From positions 1,240,001 through 1,304,000 of the forward strand of contig NZ_CP023276.1 of the NCBI RefSeq assembly GCF_003065365.1: DNA of 64,000 nucleotides. The letters are read 5' to 3'. Numbering within the stretch: position 1 is the first letter of the stretch; each line of letters begins with the position of its first letter. Below, piece by piece: positions 51,008 to 59,185 of this stretch. The stretch is from Polynucleobacter difficilis. Lineage in GTDB: Bacteria > Pseudomonadota > Gammaproteobacteria > Burkholderiales > Burkholderiaceae. The translations under genes and the position numbers were made by a program. The notes beneath the pieces are model-generated. The model was not told the origin of the DNA. It did not search any database and saw nothing but the letters and a program-made list of their open reading frames with translations.

Positions 51008-52119
51008 GATAAGAAATACCGTTGTAAGTCATTAAATAAAGCAAAAAGTGTTAACGAAATCAACAAGATAAAGCTTAATTTATGAAGCCATTCTTGCACT
51101 GAAATCGGTAAGCGTTTTCCGGATACCAACTCCCATGCATCATACAGGAGCTGACCCCCATCGAGCATGGGGATGGGGATCAAATTCAGAAGGCCAATGC
51201 TGATGCTCATGAGGGCCAAAAAGCCAAAAAAGGCATGCCACCCCACTTGCGCCGACTTGCCTGCCATATCGGCAATACTTAAGGGCCCGCCCAGCTGGTT
51301 TAAGGAGGTTTCCCCCGTAACCAGACCCAGCATTAATTTGCCTGAAACCACCGTAATCAGCCAAACCCGCTCGCTTGCATACATCAGCGCATCTATCGGG
51401 CCTAAGCGCAGCATCACCATCTCTTCTGGCTTGGCGCTTGCCGGTCTAATACCCAATGCTTGAAGTGGGTCTTGCTTGGGCTGAACCTGCGGCAAAGCAT
51501 CGGCAGGAAACGGCACTGCAATGCGACCTCCGCTAGGGCTCGTCAGCTCCAAAACAAAGCCCTTCTCACCCGTAATGGCATCTAGCAGTTGCCAGCGCAA
51601 TTGGTTCCAGCTGATGACTGGCTCAAAATCGGCCGAAGTGGCATTGATATCGCGCCAGCCCGTTACCAGGTCTCCTGCAACCAATCCCACCTTAGCGGCG
51701 ACCGATGCCTCCGGTGGAGCTTGCAAACGTGCCGGTAATTGGACTGCGCCGGCAAGGTATATAACCATCAAAAAAGCAATCGCCAAAATGAAATTAGCTA
51801 GCGGCCCCGCGGCAACAATAAAGGAACGCTGCCAGAGCGGTTTGCGATCAAAGGCATTCGCTTCGTTTGCTGCATCGATGTGTTGCTCTGGATCGCGACC
51901 ATCCAGTAATTTGACATAGCCACCCAGCGGAATTGAACCAATCACCCATTCGGTTTTATTTCGGCTAGTAAAGCGAAATAAGGGCTTACCAAAACCAATT
52001 GCAAACCGTAATACGCGTACCCCGCACATGCGCGCTGCCGCATAGTGGCCATATTCATGAAAGCCCACCAAAATCCCGATCGTGAGGGCGAAGGTAAAAA
52101 GAGTAATGAGTCCTTGCAC
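51004..52119 (-). CDS. rseP: RseP-family site-2 protease, short form
   Basis: Intramembrane zinc metalloprotease that cleaves anti-sigma-E in envelope stress. The zinc motif is HEYGH (residues 21-25) in the first helix, and the third ligand lies in NLIPIPMLDGGQ. RSRN-adjacent VIGSIPLGGYVKLLDGRDP is typical. The protein has 371 residues against about 450 in E. coli, and I can trace only one PDZ-like region (about residues 130-215), so one of the usual two appears to be missing. The reading frame is intact and both membrane ends are present. Confidence 0.92.
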   Translation of the reverse strand: MQGLITLFTFALTIGILVGFHEYGHYAAARMCGVRVLRFAIGFGKPLFRFTSRNKTEWVIGSIPLGGYVKLLDGRDPEQHIDAANEANAFDRKPLWQRSFIVAAGPLANFILAIAFLMVIYLAGAVQLPARLQAPPEASVAAKVGLVAGDLVTGWRDINATSADFEPVISWNQLRWQLLDAITGEKGFVLELTSPSGGRIAVPFPADALPQVQPKQDPLQALGIRPASAKPEEMVMLRLGPIDALMYASERVWLITVVSGKLMLGLVTGETSLNQLGGPLSIADMAGKSAQVGWHAFFGFLALMSISIGLLNLIPIPMLDGGQLLYDAWELVSGKRLPISVQEWLHKLSFILLISLTLFALFNDLQRYFLS

Positions 52120-52128
52120 CCGATGCCT

Positions 52129-53355
52129 CTATTTCCTAGCTAGCGTGGAAACCAGCTGCGCTGCAACCTGGCGTGCCTGCGTATCCGCGCCCAGCACAAT
52201 CTCAATTGAACTGGCAGGAACGGATTGAATCGCGGAGAGTGTTTCACGAACCACGCTAGCGATTTGCAAATACGGCAAGCGCTGATCCAAAAACGCAGCC
52301 ACTGCCACTTCATTAGCAGCATTCAGAATCGCCGGGGCAGTGCCACCCACCTTAGCCGCCTCAAATGCGAGCGCCAAGCACGGGAAACGTTCAAAATCAG
52401 GCTCTGAAAAATGCAGGTTTGCCATCTGCGCTAAATTCAATGGCGGCACGCCGGCATCGATGCGATCAGGCCAAGCCAAGCCATAGGCAATCGGAGTGCG
52501 CATGTCGGGCTGACCCAATTGCGCAATCACCGAACCATCGCGATAACGCACCATCGAGTGCACTACGCTCTGCGGATGAATCAATACTCGTATTTGAGAT
52601 AAAGGTAATCCAAATAACCAGTGGGCCTCAATGACCTCTAAGCCTTTATTCATCATGGTTGCTGAATCGACCGAGATCTTACGTCCCATTACCCAATTGG
52701 GATGTGCGCACGCCTCATCAGGCGTAATGGTTTTGAGGGCATCCAGACTCTTCTCCCGAAATGGACCGCCCGATGCCGTCAGCCAAAGCTCCTCGACGCC
52801 AAAATGGTCGCGCGTATTTCCGTTGGATGTGGAACCAAACCGATCCGGCAAGCATTGAAAAATGGCGTTGTGCTCACTATCAATCGGCAAGAGCTCTGCA
52901 CCGCCCGCTTTGACTGCGCTCATGAATAGATCACCCGACATCACGAGGGCCTCTTTATTGGCCAGCAGAATGCGTTTACCTGCTTGTGCCGCAGCCAAGG
53001 TAGGTGCTAAGCCAGCCGCGCCGACAATTGCTGCCATCACGGTATCGCAGTCCGACTCCAGAACAGCAGTAAGCAATGCCTCTGGTCCGTGGAGGATCGT
53101 CAGTTGACCACTCTTTTCTGCAAGCAATTGCTTTAACTGTGCCGCGCCAGCAGCATCAGCCACCACGGCAATGCGAGGCTTAAATTCCAGGCACTGCTGT
53201 GCCAGACGCTCAACCTGGCGTCCTGCCGTTAGCGCAACCACCTCAAAGCGATCGGGATGCGCCCGAATCACATCCAGGGTATTCACACCAATTGATCCGG
53301 TGGACCCTAAAACCGTAACGCGGCGGCGTAAAAAAGAATTGCTAGAGCTATTCAT
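52129..53355 (-). CDS. dxr: 1-deoxy-D-xylulose 5-phosphate reductoisomerase
   Basis: Second step of the MEP isoprenoid pathway, 408 residues. NADPH motif VLGSTGSIGVNTLDVI, LLANKEALVMSGDL, LPIDSEHNAIFQCL, TASGGPFRE, NWVMGRKISVDSATMMNKGLEVIEAHWLF and LIHPQSVVHSMV are all present. The start overlaps the cdsA stop by four bases. A small Asn/Thr-rich insertion lies near residue 180. Confidence 0.97.
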   Translation of the reverse strand: MNSSSNSFLRRRVTVLGSTGSIGVNTLDVIRAHPDRFEVVALTAGRQVERLAQQCLEFKPRIAVVADAAGAAQLKQLLAEKSGQLTILHGPEALLTAVLESDCDTVMAAIVGAAGLAPTLAAAQAGKRILLANKEALVMSGDLFMSAVKAGGAELLPIDSEHNAIFQCLPDRFGSTSNGNTRDHFGVEELWLTASGGPFREKSLDALKTITPDEACAHPNWVMGRKISVDSATMMNKGLEVIEAHWLFGLPLSQIRVLIHPQSVVHSMVRYRDGSVIAQLGQPDMRTPIAYGLAWPDRIDAGVPPLNLAQMANLHFSEPDFERFPCLALAFEAAKVGGTAPAILNAANEVAVAAFLDQRLPYLQIASVVRETLSAIQSVPASSIEIVLGADTQARQVAAQLVSTLARK

Positions 53356-54182
53356 TTCAAGAGTCCAACCAGCAATACAACGATGGGCATGGTTGGCAAC
53401 AGCGCATCGATGCGATCGAGAACGCCGCCATGCCCCGGCAGCAAATGACTACTATCTTTTACTCCGGACAATCGTTTGAGCTGCGATTCAAACAAATCGC
53501 CGACAATGCTGAGGGCCGTTAAGCTGATCACCAATAAAAACATCGGCAGCCACCCCCAACTGACTGCAAAGGCGCCAAAGATCGTTGCCGTTGGAGGTAA
53601 GTACAGAGCGCAAAGGGTCGCAAACAAACAGCAGAGAACGATCCCACCTAAAGCACCTTCAACCGTTTTGCCCGGACTTAATTGCGGTGCCAGGCGACGA
53701 CGTCCAAAGGCTTTACCAATAAAATAAGCGCCAATATCCGCAACCCAAACCAAGGCCATTGCTGTGAGTAGCCACAGCAAACCCATTTCTCTCAAGAACA
53801 CCAAAGCAAACCAGGTCGCCGGTAGAACGATTAAACCCAATACAGCCAAAAAGAATTGCCATTTCGATAGGGTCAGTTGGGTGCCGCGCGACATGATGAG
53901 TGGCGCCCCAACGATCCAAAAGACCATTGCCAATAAAAGCAGCGCGATATCGATATCCACATTGGAAAAGAAAAGCAAGGCTGCAATTGCAATGAAACAC
54001 AGGCCGGCATAAATCAACGCTGCTCTAGTGGCGCCAGGCGCAATCAAGCGACTCCATTCCCACGCGGCCAAGATAATCATGACAAGGAAAAGGGCATTGA
54101 TGTAGATCGGCGGTAATAGAAACAGAATTGGTAAAAAAACTGCCAGTAAAACAGTTGCAGTAATTACCCGGGTTTTAAGCAT
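53352..54182 (-). CDS. cdsA: Phosphatidate cytidylyltransferase
   Basis: Makes CDP-diacylglycerol at the inner membrane, 276 residues with about eight hydrophobic segments. The C-terminal signature reads SIVGDLFESQLKRLSGVKDSSHLLPGHGGVLDRIDAL; KTVEGALGG is the earlier motif. It follows uppS by eight bases. Confidence 0.96.
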   Translation of the reverse strand: MLKTRVITATVLLAVFLPILFLLPPIYINALFLVMIILAAWEWSRLIAPGATRAALIYAGLCFIAIAALLFFSNVDIDIALLLLAMVFWIVGAPLIMSRGTQLTLSKWQFFLAVLGLIVLPATWFALVFLREMGLLWLLTAMALVWVADIGAYFIGKAFGRRRLAPQLSPGKTVEGALGGIVLCCLFATLCALYLPPTATIFGAFAVSWGWLPMFLLVISLTALSIVGDLFESQLKRLSGVKDSSHLLPGHGGVLDRIDALLPTMPIVVLLVGLLK

Positions 54183-54190
54183 AGGGTCGC

Positions 54191-54964
54191 TTAAGCGGAA
54201 GCAGAGAGAGTTTCTGAAGCAAGCTGAGCGCTGGTGCGACCAAAACGGCGCTCGCGCTGACTAAACCAATCAAACGCAACTTGTAAATCAGACGCAGTAA
54301 AGTCTGGCCACAGCGTATCGGTAAAGTACAACTCGGTATAGGCCAATTGCCAAAGCAAGAAGTTACTCACACGCTGCTCACCCCCAGTACGAATAAATAA
54401 ATCCGGTTCGGGCGCGTAGGCCATAGATAAATATGGCTGCAGAAGGTCTTCCGATACTGCATCGGCTTCGATATTCGGATTGGCACGCAACATTTCGCGC
54501 GTTGCTTGCAAAATGTCCCAGCGGCCGCCGTAATTCGCTGCAATCGTCAAGGTGAGGTCTTTGCAGTGCGCGGTCTTTTCTTCAGAATAAGCAATCATCT
54601 CCTGAATCGATTGATCGAATTGACTTAAATCGCCAATCAGGCGCAATTGAATGCCATTTTCTGCCAAGCGGCCGACTTCGCCGCGCAAGGATTTCAGAAA
54701 GAGCTTCATTAAAAAGCCGACTTCCTCTGGAGGGCGACGCCAATTCTCGGAACTAAAGGCAAACACCGTCAGAAATTCCACACCCTGGCGACGGCATTCT
54801 TCAACTACCTTGCGAACTGCGCCCAAACCTTCGGAGTGGCCAGCAACGCGCGGCATATGGCGCTTACTTGCCCAGCGACCATTGCCGTCCATGATGATCG
54901 CCACATGGCGCGGCACTGCCCTCACCTCAGGGATTTCAATTGTTGAGCTAGTGTGTCTAACCAT
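54191..54964 (-). CDS. uppS: Undecaprenyl diphosphate synthase
   Basis: cis-Prenyltransferase that makes the C55 carrier for peptidoglycan and LPS, 257 residues. Catalytic Asp in IIMDGNGRWASKR, then RVAGHSEG, TVFAFSSENWRRP, NYGGRWDI, and the C-terminal FIRTGGEQRVSNFLLWQLAYTEL. Full length. Confidence 0.97.
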   Translation of the reverse strand: MVRHTSSTIEIPEVRAVPRHVAIIMDGNGRWASKRHMPRVAGHSEGLGAVRKVVEECRRQGVEFLTVFAFSSENWRRPPEEVGFLMKLFLKSLRGEVGRLAENGIQLRLIGDLSQFDQSIQEMIAYSEEKTAHCKDLTLTIAANYGGRWDILQATREMLRANPNIEADAVSEDLLQPYLSMAYAPEPDLFIRTGGEQRVSNFLLWQLAYTELYFTDTLWPDFTASDLQVAFDWFSQRERRFGRTSAQLASETLSASA

Positions 54965-54995
54965 GGACTTGAATGAGTAGGAATCGTGACAGCGA

Positions 54996-55556
54996 CTACA
55001 CCGTCATGATTTCCTTTTCCTTATCAACCACAATTTTGTCGATGTCGATGACGGCTTTGTCGGTCATCTTTTGAATCTCATCAGTAGCGCGACGCTCTTC
55101 GTCCTCGGAGATTTCTTTATCTTTCGTTAAGCGCTTTAAATGCTCATTGGCGTCACGACGTAAATTTCGCACCGCAATCTTCGCGTCTTCACCTTCGCTT
55201 TTGACAAGCTTGGTTAGTTCACGACGACGCTCTTCAGTCAGGGCTGGCATCGGTACTCGAATAATCGTGCCTTGCGATGCTGGGTTTAGGCCCAAATCAG
55301 AATCCCGAATGGCTTTTTCAATCACCGCCACCATGGTTTTTTCGAAAGGCTGAACATTGATCGTACGCGCGTCTGCTAAACCCAAATTAGCCACCTGCGT
55401 TAAGGGCGTGGGGTTGCCGTAGTAATCAACCTGAATGTGCTCCAAGATGCCAGGATTGGCACGGCCCGAACGAATTTTTGCCAGTCCACTCTTTAAGGAC
55501 TCGAGCGACTTCTGCATCTTTTGTTCAGTCGTGTTTTTGATTTCAACTGCGGACAT
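54996..55556 (-). CDS. frr: Ribosome recycling factor
   Basis: Splits the post-termination ribosome with EF-G, 186 residues (family 185). KIRSGRANPGILEHIQVDYYGNPTPL and VPMPALTEERRRELTKLVKSEGEDAKIAVRNLRRDAN are diagnostic. AGGAGA lies about 6 bases before the ATG. Twelve bases separate it from pyrH. Confidence 0.98.
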   Translation of the reverse strand: MSAVEIKNTTEQKMQKSLESLKSGLAKIRSGRANPGILEHIQVDYYGNPTPLTQVANLGLADARTINVQPFEKTMVAVIEKAIRDSDLGLNPASQGTIIRVPMPALTEERRRELTKLVKSEGEDAKIAVRNLRRDANEHLKRLTKDKEISEDEERRATDEIQKMTDKAVIDIDKIVVDKEKEIMTV

Positions 55557-55568
55557 GCTGTTCTCCTA

Positions 55569-56279
55569 TTAGACGTGCACCAAGGTGCCTTCGGACTCGC
55601 CCTGTACTACGCGCAACAAGGCTCCCGGTTTTAAGATTGAAAATACTTTAATCGGCAACTTGCGATCGCGGCATAAGGCAAATGCAGTGGCATCCATCAC
55701 TTGCAGGTTTTGAATAATCGCCTCATCAAAGGTAATCGAGTCATACCGTGTCGCGCTTGCGTCCTTATTGGGATCGCTGCTGTAAATGCCATCCACCTTG
55801 GTGGCTTTGAGCATGATATCAACGCCCATCTCGGCACCACGTAACGCCGCAGCAGTATCGGTTGTAAAAAATGGATTGCCGGTACCGGCAGCGAAAATCA
55901 CGACCTTACCTTCGCTCATCGCCCGAATGGCCCGCGGGCGAATGTAGGGCTCCACCACTTGATCCATCCGCAAAGCCGATTGAACACGAGCCTCAACACC
56001 CTTTTGACGCAGAGCATCTTGCAACGCCAATGAATTCATCATGGTGGCTAACATACCCATGTAGTCTGCTGTAGCGCGGTCCATGCCGGCAGCGCCGCCA
56101 GCAACGCCGCGGAAAATATTACCGCCGCCAATCACAATCGCCAGCTCAATGCCTAGGCGGACCACCTCAGTGATTTCAGCAACCATGGAATCGATGGTGG
56201 TTGGGTTGATGCCAAAAGCATCCTCACCCATTAACGCTTCACCAGAAAGTTTTAGGAGTACGCGCTTGTATGCTGGCAT
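55569..56279 (-). CDS. pyrH: UMP kinase
   Basis: Hexameric UMP kinase of the amino-acid-kinase fold, 236 residues. RVLLKLSGEALMG, IVIGGGNIFRGVAG, DRATADYMGMLATMMNSLALQDAL and FTTDTAAALRGAEMGVDIMLKATKVDGIYSSDP mark it. No obvious ribosome site. A terminator for tsf lies in the 168-base gap upstream, so pyrH is probably started from its own promoter there. Confidence 0.98.
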   Translation of the reverse strand: MPAYKRVLLKLSGEALMGEDAFGINPTTIDSMVAEITEVVRLGIELAIVIGGGNIFRGVAGGAAGMDRATADYMGMLATMMNSLALQDALRQKGVEARVQSALRMDQVVEPYIRPRAIRAMSEGKVVIFAAGTGNPFFTTDTAAALRGAEMGVDIMLKATKVDGIYSSDPNKDASATRYDSITFDEAIIQNLQVMDATAFALCRDRKLPIKVFSILKPGALLRVVQGESEGTLVHV

Positions 56280-56347
56280 GGTCGTTTAATCTACTTAGGT
56301 TATTGATTTATATGTATTTTTTAATGGTTGATTCCCATTATAAAGGG

Positions 56348-56385
56348 CAAAGAAAAGGGCGTAGAAACTTTCGCTTCCACGCCCT
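56348..56385 (-). terminator. Intrinsic terminator after tsf
   Basis: On the minus strand an 11-pair stem (AGGGCGTGGAA with TTTCTACGCCCT, one G-T pair) closes a short loop and is followed by TTTTCTTTG. It lies about 65 bases past the tsf stop and before pyrH, so it ends or attenuates the rpsB-tsf transcript. Confidence 0.85.
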
Positions 56386-56446
56386 GTTCGGGTACCAAAC
56401 CAAATCAATACAAGGGCTTAATGACCCCCTGCGTTTAAATGGTCAT

Positions 56447-57328
56447 TTATACGCTTGCTTTTGCTGCGGCAACCTGGGCTGCCACTTCCGCTGCAAAGTC
56501 ATCTTGCCGCTTCTCAATGCCCTCGCCCACGATGAACATCGTGAAAGACTTAATCGTCGTATTTGCGGCCTTGAGCATTTGCTCCACGGTTTGCTTATCG
56601 TTTTTCACGAAGGGTTGATTCAAAAGAGATACCTCTTTCAAGTACTTTTGCACTGAGCCCTCAACCATCTTGGCAACGATATCCGCAGGCTTGCCGGATT
56701 CCGCTGCTTTTTGCTCTGCAATGTTGCGCTCAGTGGCAATGTTTTCTGCCGGAACATCGGCAGTAGACAAAGCAACCGGCTTCATTGCAGCAATGTGCAT
56801 CGCAACGTCTTTCGCGGCTGTTTCATCGCCAGTGAACTCCACCATCACACCAATGCGGGTTCCATGCAAATAGGAAACCAATTTGCTGTCGCCAGCAAAA
56901 CGCTGAAAGCGGCGTGGGGTAATGTTTTCACCAATACGACCAATCAACTTGGTGCGAACCGCTTCAACGGTTTCGCCTTCAAGTGGCAATCCAGCTAAGG
57001 CAGCCACGTCAGCTGGGTTGCTATTCGCAACCAGCTTGGCGCAGTTGTCTGAAAACGCCAAGAAGTCATCGTTCTTCGACACAAAGTCAGTTTCGCAATT
57101 AACTTCAATTAAGGCGCCAGTGGTGCCGTTGATAAAAGCAGCTACGACACCTTCAGCGGTAACTCGGGAGGCGGCCTTGCTGGCTTTGCTACCCAACTTC
57201 ACCCGCAGAATTTCTTCTGCTTTAGTCATATCGCCATCAGCCTCGGTCAATGCTTTTTTACACTCCATCATCGGAGCATCGGTTTTGGCGCGCAGGTCGC
57301 CAACCATTGCAGCGGTAATTGCAGCCAT
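56447..57328 (-). CDS. tsf: Translation elongation factor Ts
   Basis: Nucleotide exchange factor for EF-Tu, 293 residues. ITAAMVGDLRAKTDAPMMECKKALTEADGDM and VNCETDFVSKND are diagnostic. The ATG shares its A with the rpsB stop (TAATG), with AAGGGAAGG upstream. Followed by a strong terminator. Confidence 0.98.
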   Translation of the reverse strand: MAAITAAMVGDLRAKTDAPMMECKKALTEADGDMTKAEEILRVKLGSKASKAASRVTAEGVVAAFINGTTGALIEVNCETDFVSKNDDFLAFSDNCAKLVANSNPADVAALAGLPLEGETVEAVRTKLIGRIGENITPRRFQRFAGDSKLVSYLHGTRIGVMVEFTGDETAAKDVAMHIAAMKPVALSTADVPAENIATERNIAEQKAAESGKPADIVAKMVEGSVQKYLKEVSLLNQPFVKNDKQTVEQMLKAANTTIKSFTMFIVGEGIEKRQDDFAAEVAAQVAAAKASV

Positions 57329-58077
57329 TACTCAGCCTTCCCTTCTTCAACGAACTCTTCTTCGCCTTCTTTAACGGCAGTCAAAATCTCTTGAACTGCG
57401 TTGGCTTTGCCTTCCAAAATGGCATCGGCAATACCGCGGGCATACAGGGTTACTGCTTTGCTGGAGTCATCGTTGCCTGGAATGATGTAATCCACGCCTT
57501 CAGGGGAGTGGTTGGTATCCACAACCGCAATCACTGGAATGCCTAATTTCTTGGCTTCGGTAATCGCAATTTTGTGATAGCCGACGTCCACGACGAAAAT
57601 CGCATCAGGTACGCCATTCAAATCCTGAATACCGCCCAAGGCTTTTTGTAATTTATCGAGGTCACGGTCATTGGTGAGGGCTTCCTTCTTGGAAAGCTTT
57701 TCCCAATCGCCTGCTTCTTTCGCAACGGCCATGTCTTTCAGACGCTTCAGTGAGCCTTTAACGGTTTTGAAGTTGGTCAGGGTGCCACCGAGCCAGCGGC
57801 TATCGATGTACGGCATACCTGCACGCGCTGCCTCTTCGGCGATGATCTCGCGGGACTGGCGCTTGGTACCAACAAACAAAATGGTGCCGCGATTGGCTGC
57901 AATTTGTTTTGCCACTTTCAGGGCTTCCTGAAACATGGGCAATGTTTTTTCCAAATTGATGATGTGAATTTTATTGCGATGGCCAAAAATATAAGGGGCC
58001 ATCTTGGGGGACCAGAAACGTGTTTGGTGGCCAAAATGGCAACCGGCTTCCAGCATCTGACGCATAGTCACTGACAT
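57328..58077 (-). CDS. rpsB: Ribosomal protein S2
   Basis: Small-subunit protein S2, 249 residues. RQMLEAGCHFGHQTRFWSPKMAPYIFG and the SRWLGGTLTNFKT segment are hallmarks; the last 15 residues are Glu-rich. TTAGGAGA precedes the ATG. A roughly 130-base leader with paired segments lies upstream and may mediate autoregulation. Confidence 0.98.
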   Translation of the reverse strand: MSVTMRQMLEAGCHFGHQTRFWSPKMAPYIFGHRNKIHIINLEKTLPMFQEALKVAKQIAANRGTILFVGTKRQSREIIAEEAARAGMPYIDSRWLGGTLTNFKTVKGSLKRLKDMAVAKEAGDWEKLSKKEALTNDRDLDKLQKALGGIQDLNGVPDAIFVVDVGYHKIAITEAKKLGIPVIAVVDTNHSPEGVDYIIPGNDDSSKAVTLYARGIADAILEGKANAVQEILTAVKEGEEEFVEEGKAE

Positions 58078-58103
58078 AACATTCTCCTAAGGGTTTGATC
58101 TAA

Positions 58104-58151
58104 GGTTAGGTCCTAGCTGCACTAAAAAGTGCCACCCTGGAAGGCCTAACC
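58104..58151 (-). promoter_or_regulatory. Structured rpsB leader
   Basis: In the rpsB untranslated leader GGTTAGG (plus 58145-58151 read on minus) pairs with CCTAACC (58104-58110), enclosing a hairpin GCACT-TTTT-AGTGC (58119-58132). The stem ends about 20 bases before the ribosome site. Ribosomal protein S2 leaders are known to be autoregulatory in other bacteria; that this is one is inference. Confidence 0.5.
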
Positions 58152-58210
58152 CGCAATTTCGGTTCACCAGATGCCGTCACATGGACGTCATCGAATCAAC
58201 CGATTCCAAA

Positions 58211-58216
58211 ATTATA
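58211..58216 (-). promoter_or_regulatory. Probable -10 box of the rpsB promoter
   Basis: TATAAT on the minus strand, about 135 bases before the rpsB ATG and in front of the structured leader. No good -35 hexamer is found at 16-18 bases, so the call rests on the consensus -10 and the position. Confidence 0.5.
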
Positions 58217-58328
58217 GCTTACATATCAATTAGCTAGGGCATCCCGGCTTAGCCAGACCCCCTGCCTGAAAGTGCCTGAAATGCCCTTAGATTGCCCATA
58301 AAACCGCCAAGTCGTTGATAATAAAAGC

Positions 58329-59156
58329 ATGAATAGTGTATTTACCGACGAAAACGACATCCAAGGGATGCGTGAAGCGGGCCGGCTGGCCAGCGAAGTA
58401 CTAGACCACGTAGCGCCTTTTGTGCAGCCTGGCATCAGCACTGGCGAGTTAGACCGTATTTGCCATACCTATATGCGCGATGTGCAAAAAACCATACCAG
58501 CGCCACTCAATTACCAGCCGCCGGGATATCCACCCTTTCCGGCATCGATCTGCACCTCGGTGAATGACGTCATTTGCCATGGCATCCCCGGTGACAAAAT
58601 CTTGAAATCCGGTGATGTAGTTAATCTCGACATTACCGTGATCACCCCAGCTGGCTACTTTGGCGATACGAGTCGTATGTTTATGGTGGGTGAGCCATCG
58701 GTGCTGGCAAAACGCTTAACCCAAATTACCTTTGAATGCATGTGGCTTGGCATCGCTCAAGTGAAGCCAGGTGCGCGCCTCGGCGATATCGGGCACGTCA
58801 TCCAAACCCATGCTGAAAAAGCCGGTTACTCGATTGTGCGTGAGTACTGTGGTCATGGCATTGGCAAAGTCTTTCACCAAGATCCGCAAATTCTGCATTA
58901 CGGCAGGCCCGGCACTGGCGAAACATTAGAAGCCGGTATGACCTTCACTATTGAGCCCATGATCAACGCCGGTAAACGCGACATTCGGACGATGCCGGAT
59001 CAATGGACGGTGAAGACCAAAGACCGCAGCCTATCAGCGCAGTGGGAACACACCCTGCTCGTGACCCACAAGGGTGTTGAAGTCCTAACGTGGTCAGAAG
59101 GCAGCAACCCACCGCCCGAATGCGTTGCCGGATTGCATTTCCGCCCCAGCGCATAG
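58329..59156 (+). CDS. map: Methionine aminopeptidase, type I
   Basis: Removes the initiator methionine, 275 residues. Metal ligands are seen in VVNLDITV (Asp), GDTSRMF (Asp), EYCGHGIG (His), FTIEPMI (Glu) and QWEHTLLV (Glu). Divergent from rpsB, the usual arrangement. No ribosome site is visible; GATAAT (58317-58322) stands six bases before the ATG, which would make the mRNA nearly leaderless. Confidence 0.97.
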   Translation: MNSVFTDENDIQGMREAGRLASEVLDHVAPFVQPGISTGELDRICHTYMRDVQKTIPAPLNYQPPGYPPFPASICTSVNDVICHGIPGDKILKSGDVVNLDITVITPAGYFGDTSRMFMVGEPSVLAKRLTQITFECMWLGIAQVKPGARLGDIGHVIQTHAEKAGYSIVREYCGHGIGKVFHQDPQILHYGRPGTGETLEAGMTFTIEPMINAGKRDIRTMPDQWTVKTKDRSLSAQWEHTLLVTHKGVEVLTWSEGSNPPPECVAGLHFRPSA

Positions 59157-59185
59157 TTCACCCGACAAACGGCATACCCTCATTC

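Noticed and set aside
59090..59185. N-terminal extension of GlnD overlapping map
   Set aside because: The extra 32 residues lie inside the map coding sequence in another frame, are basic and low-quality, and the family start fits ATG 59186.
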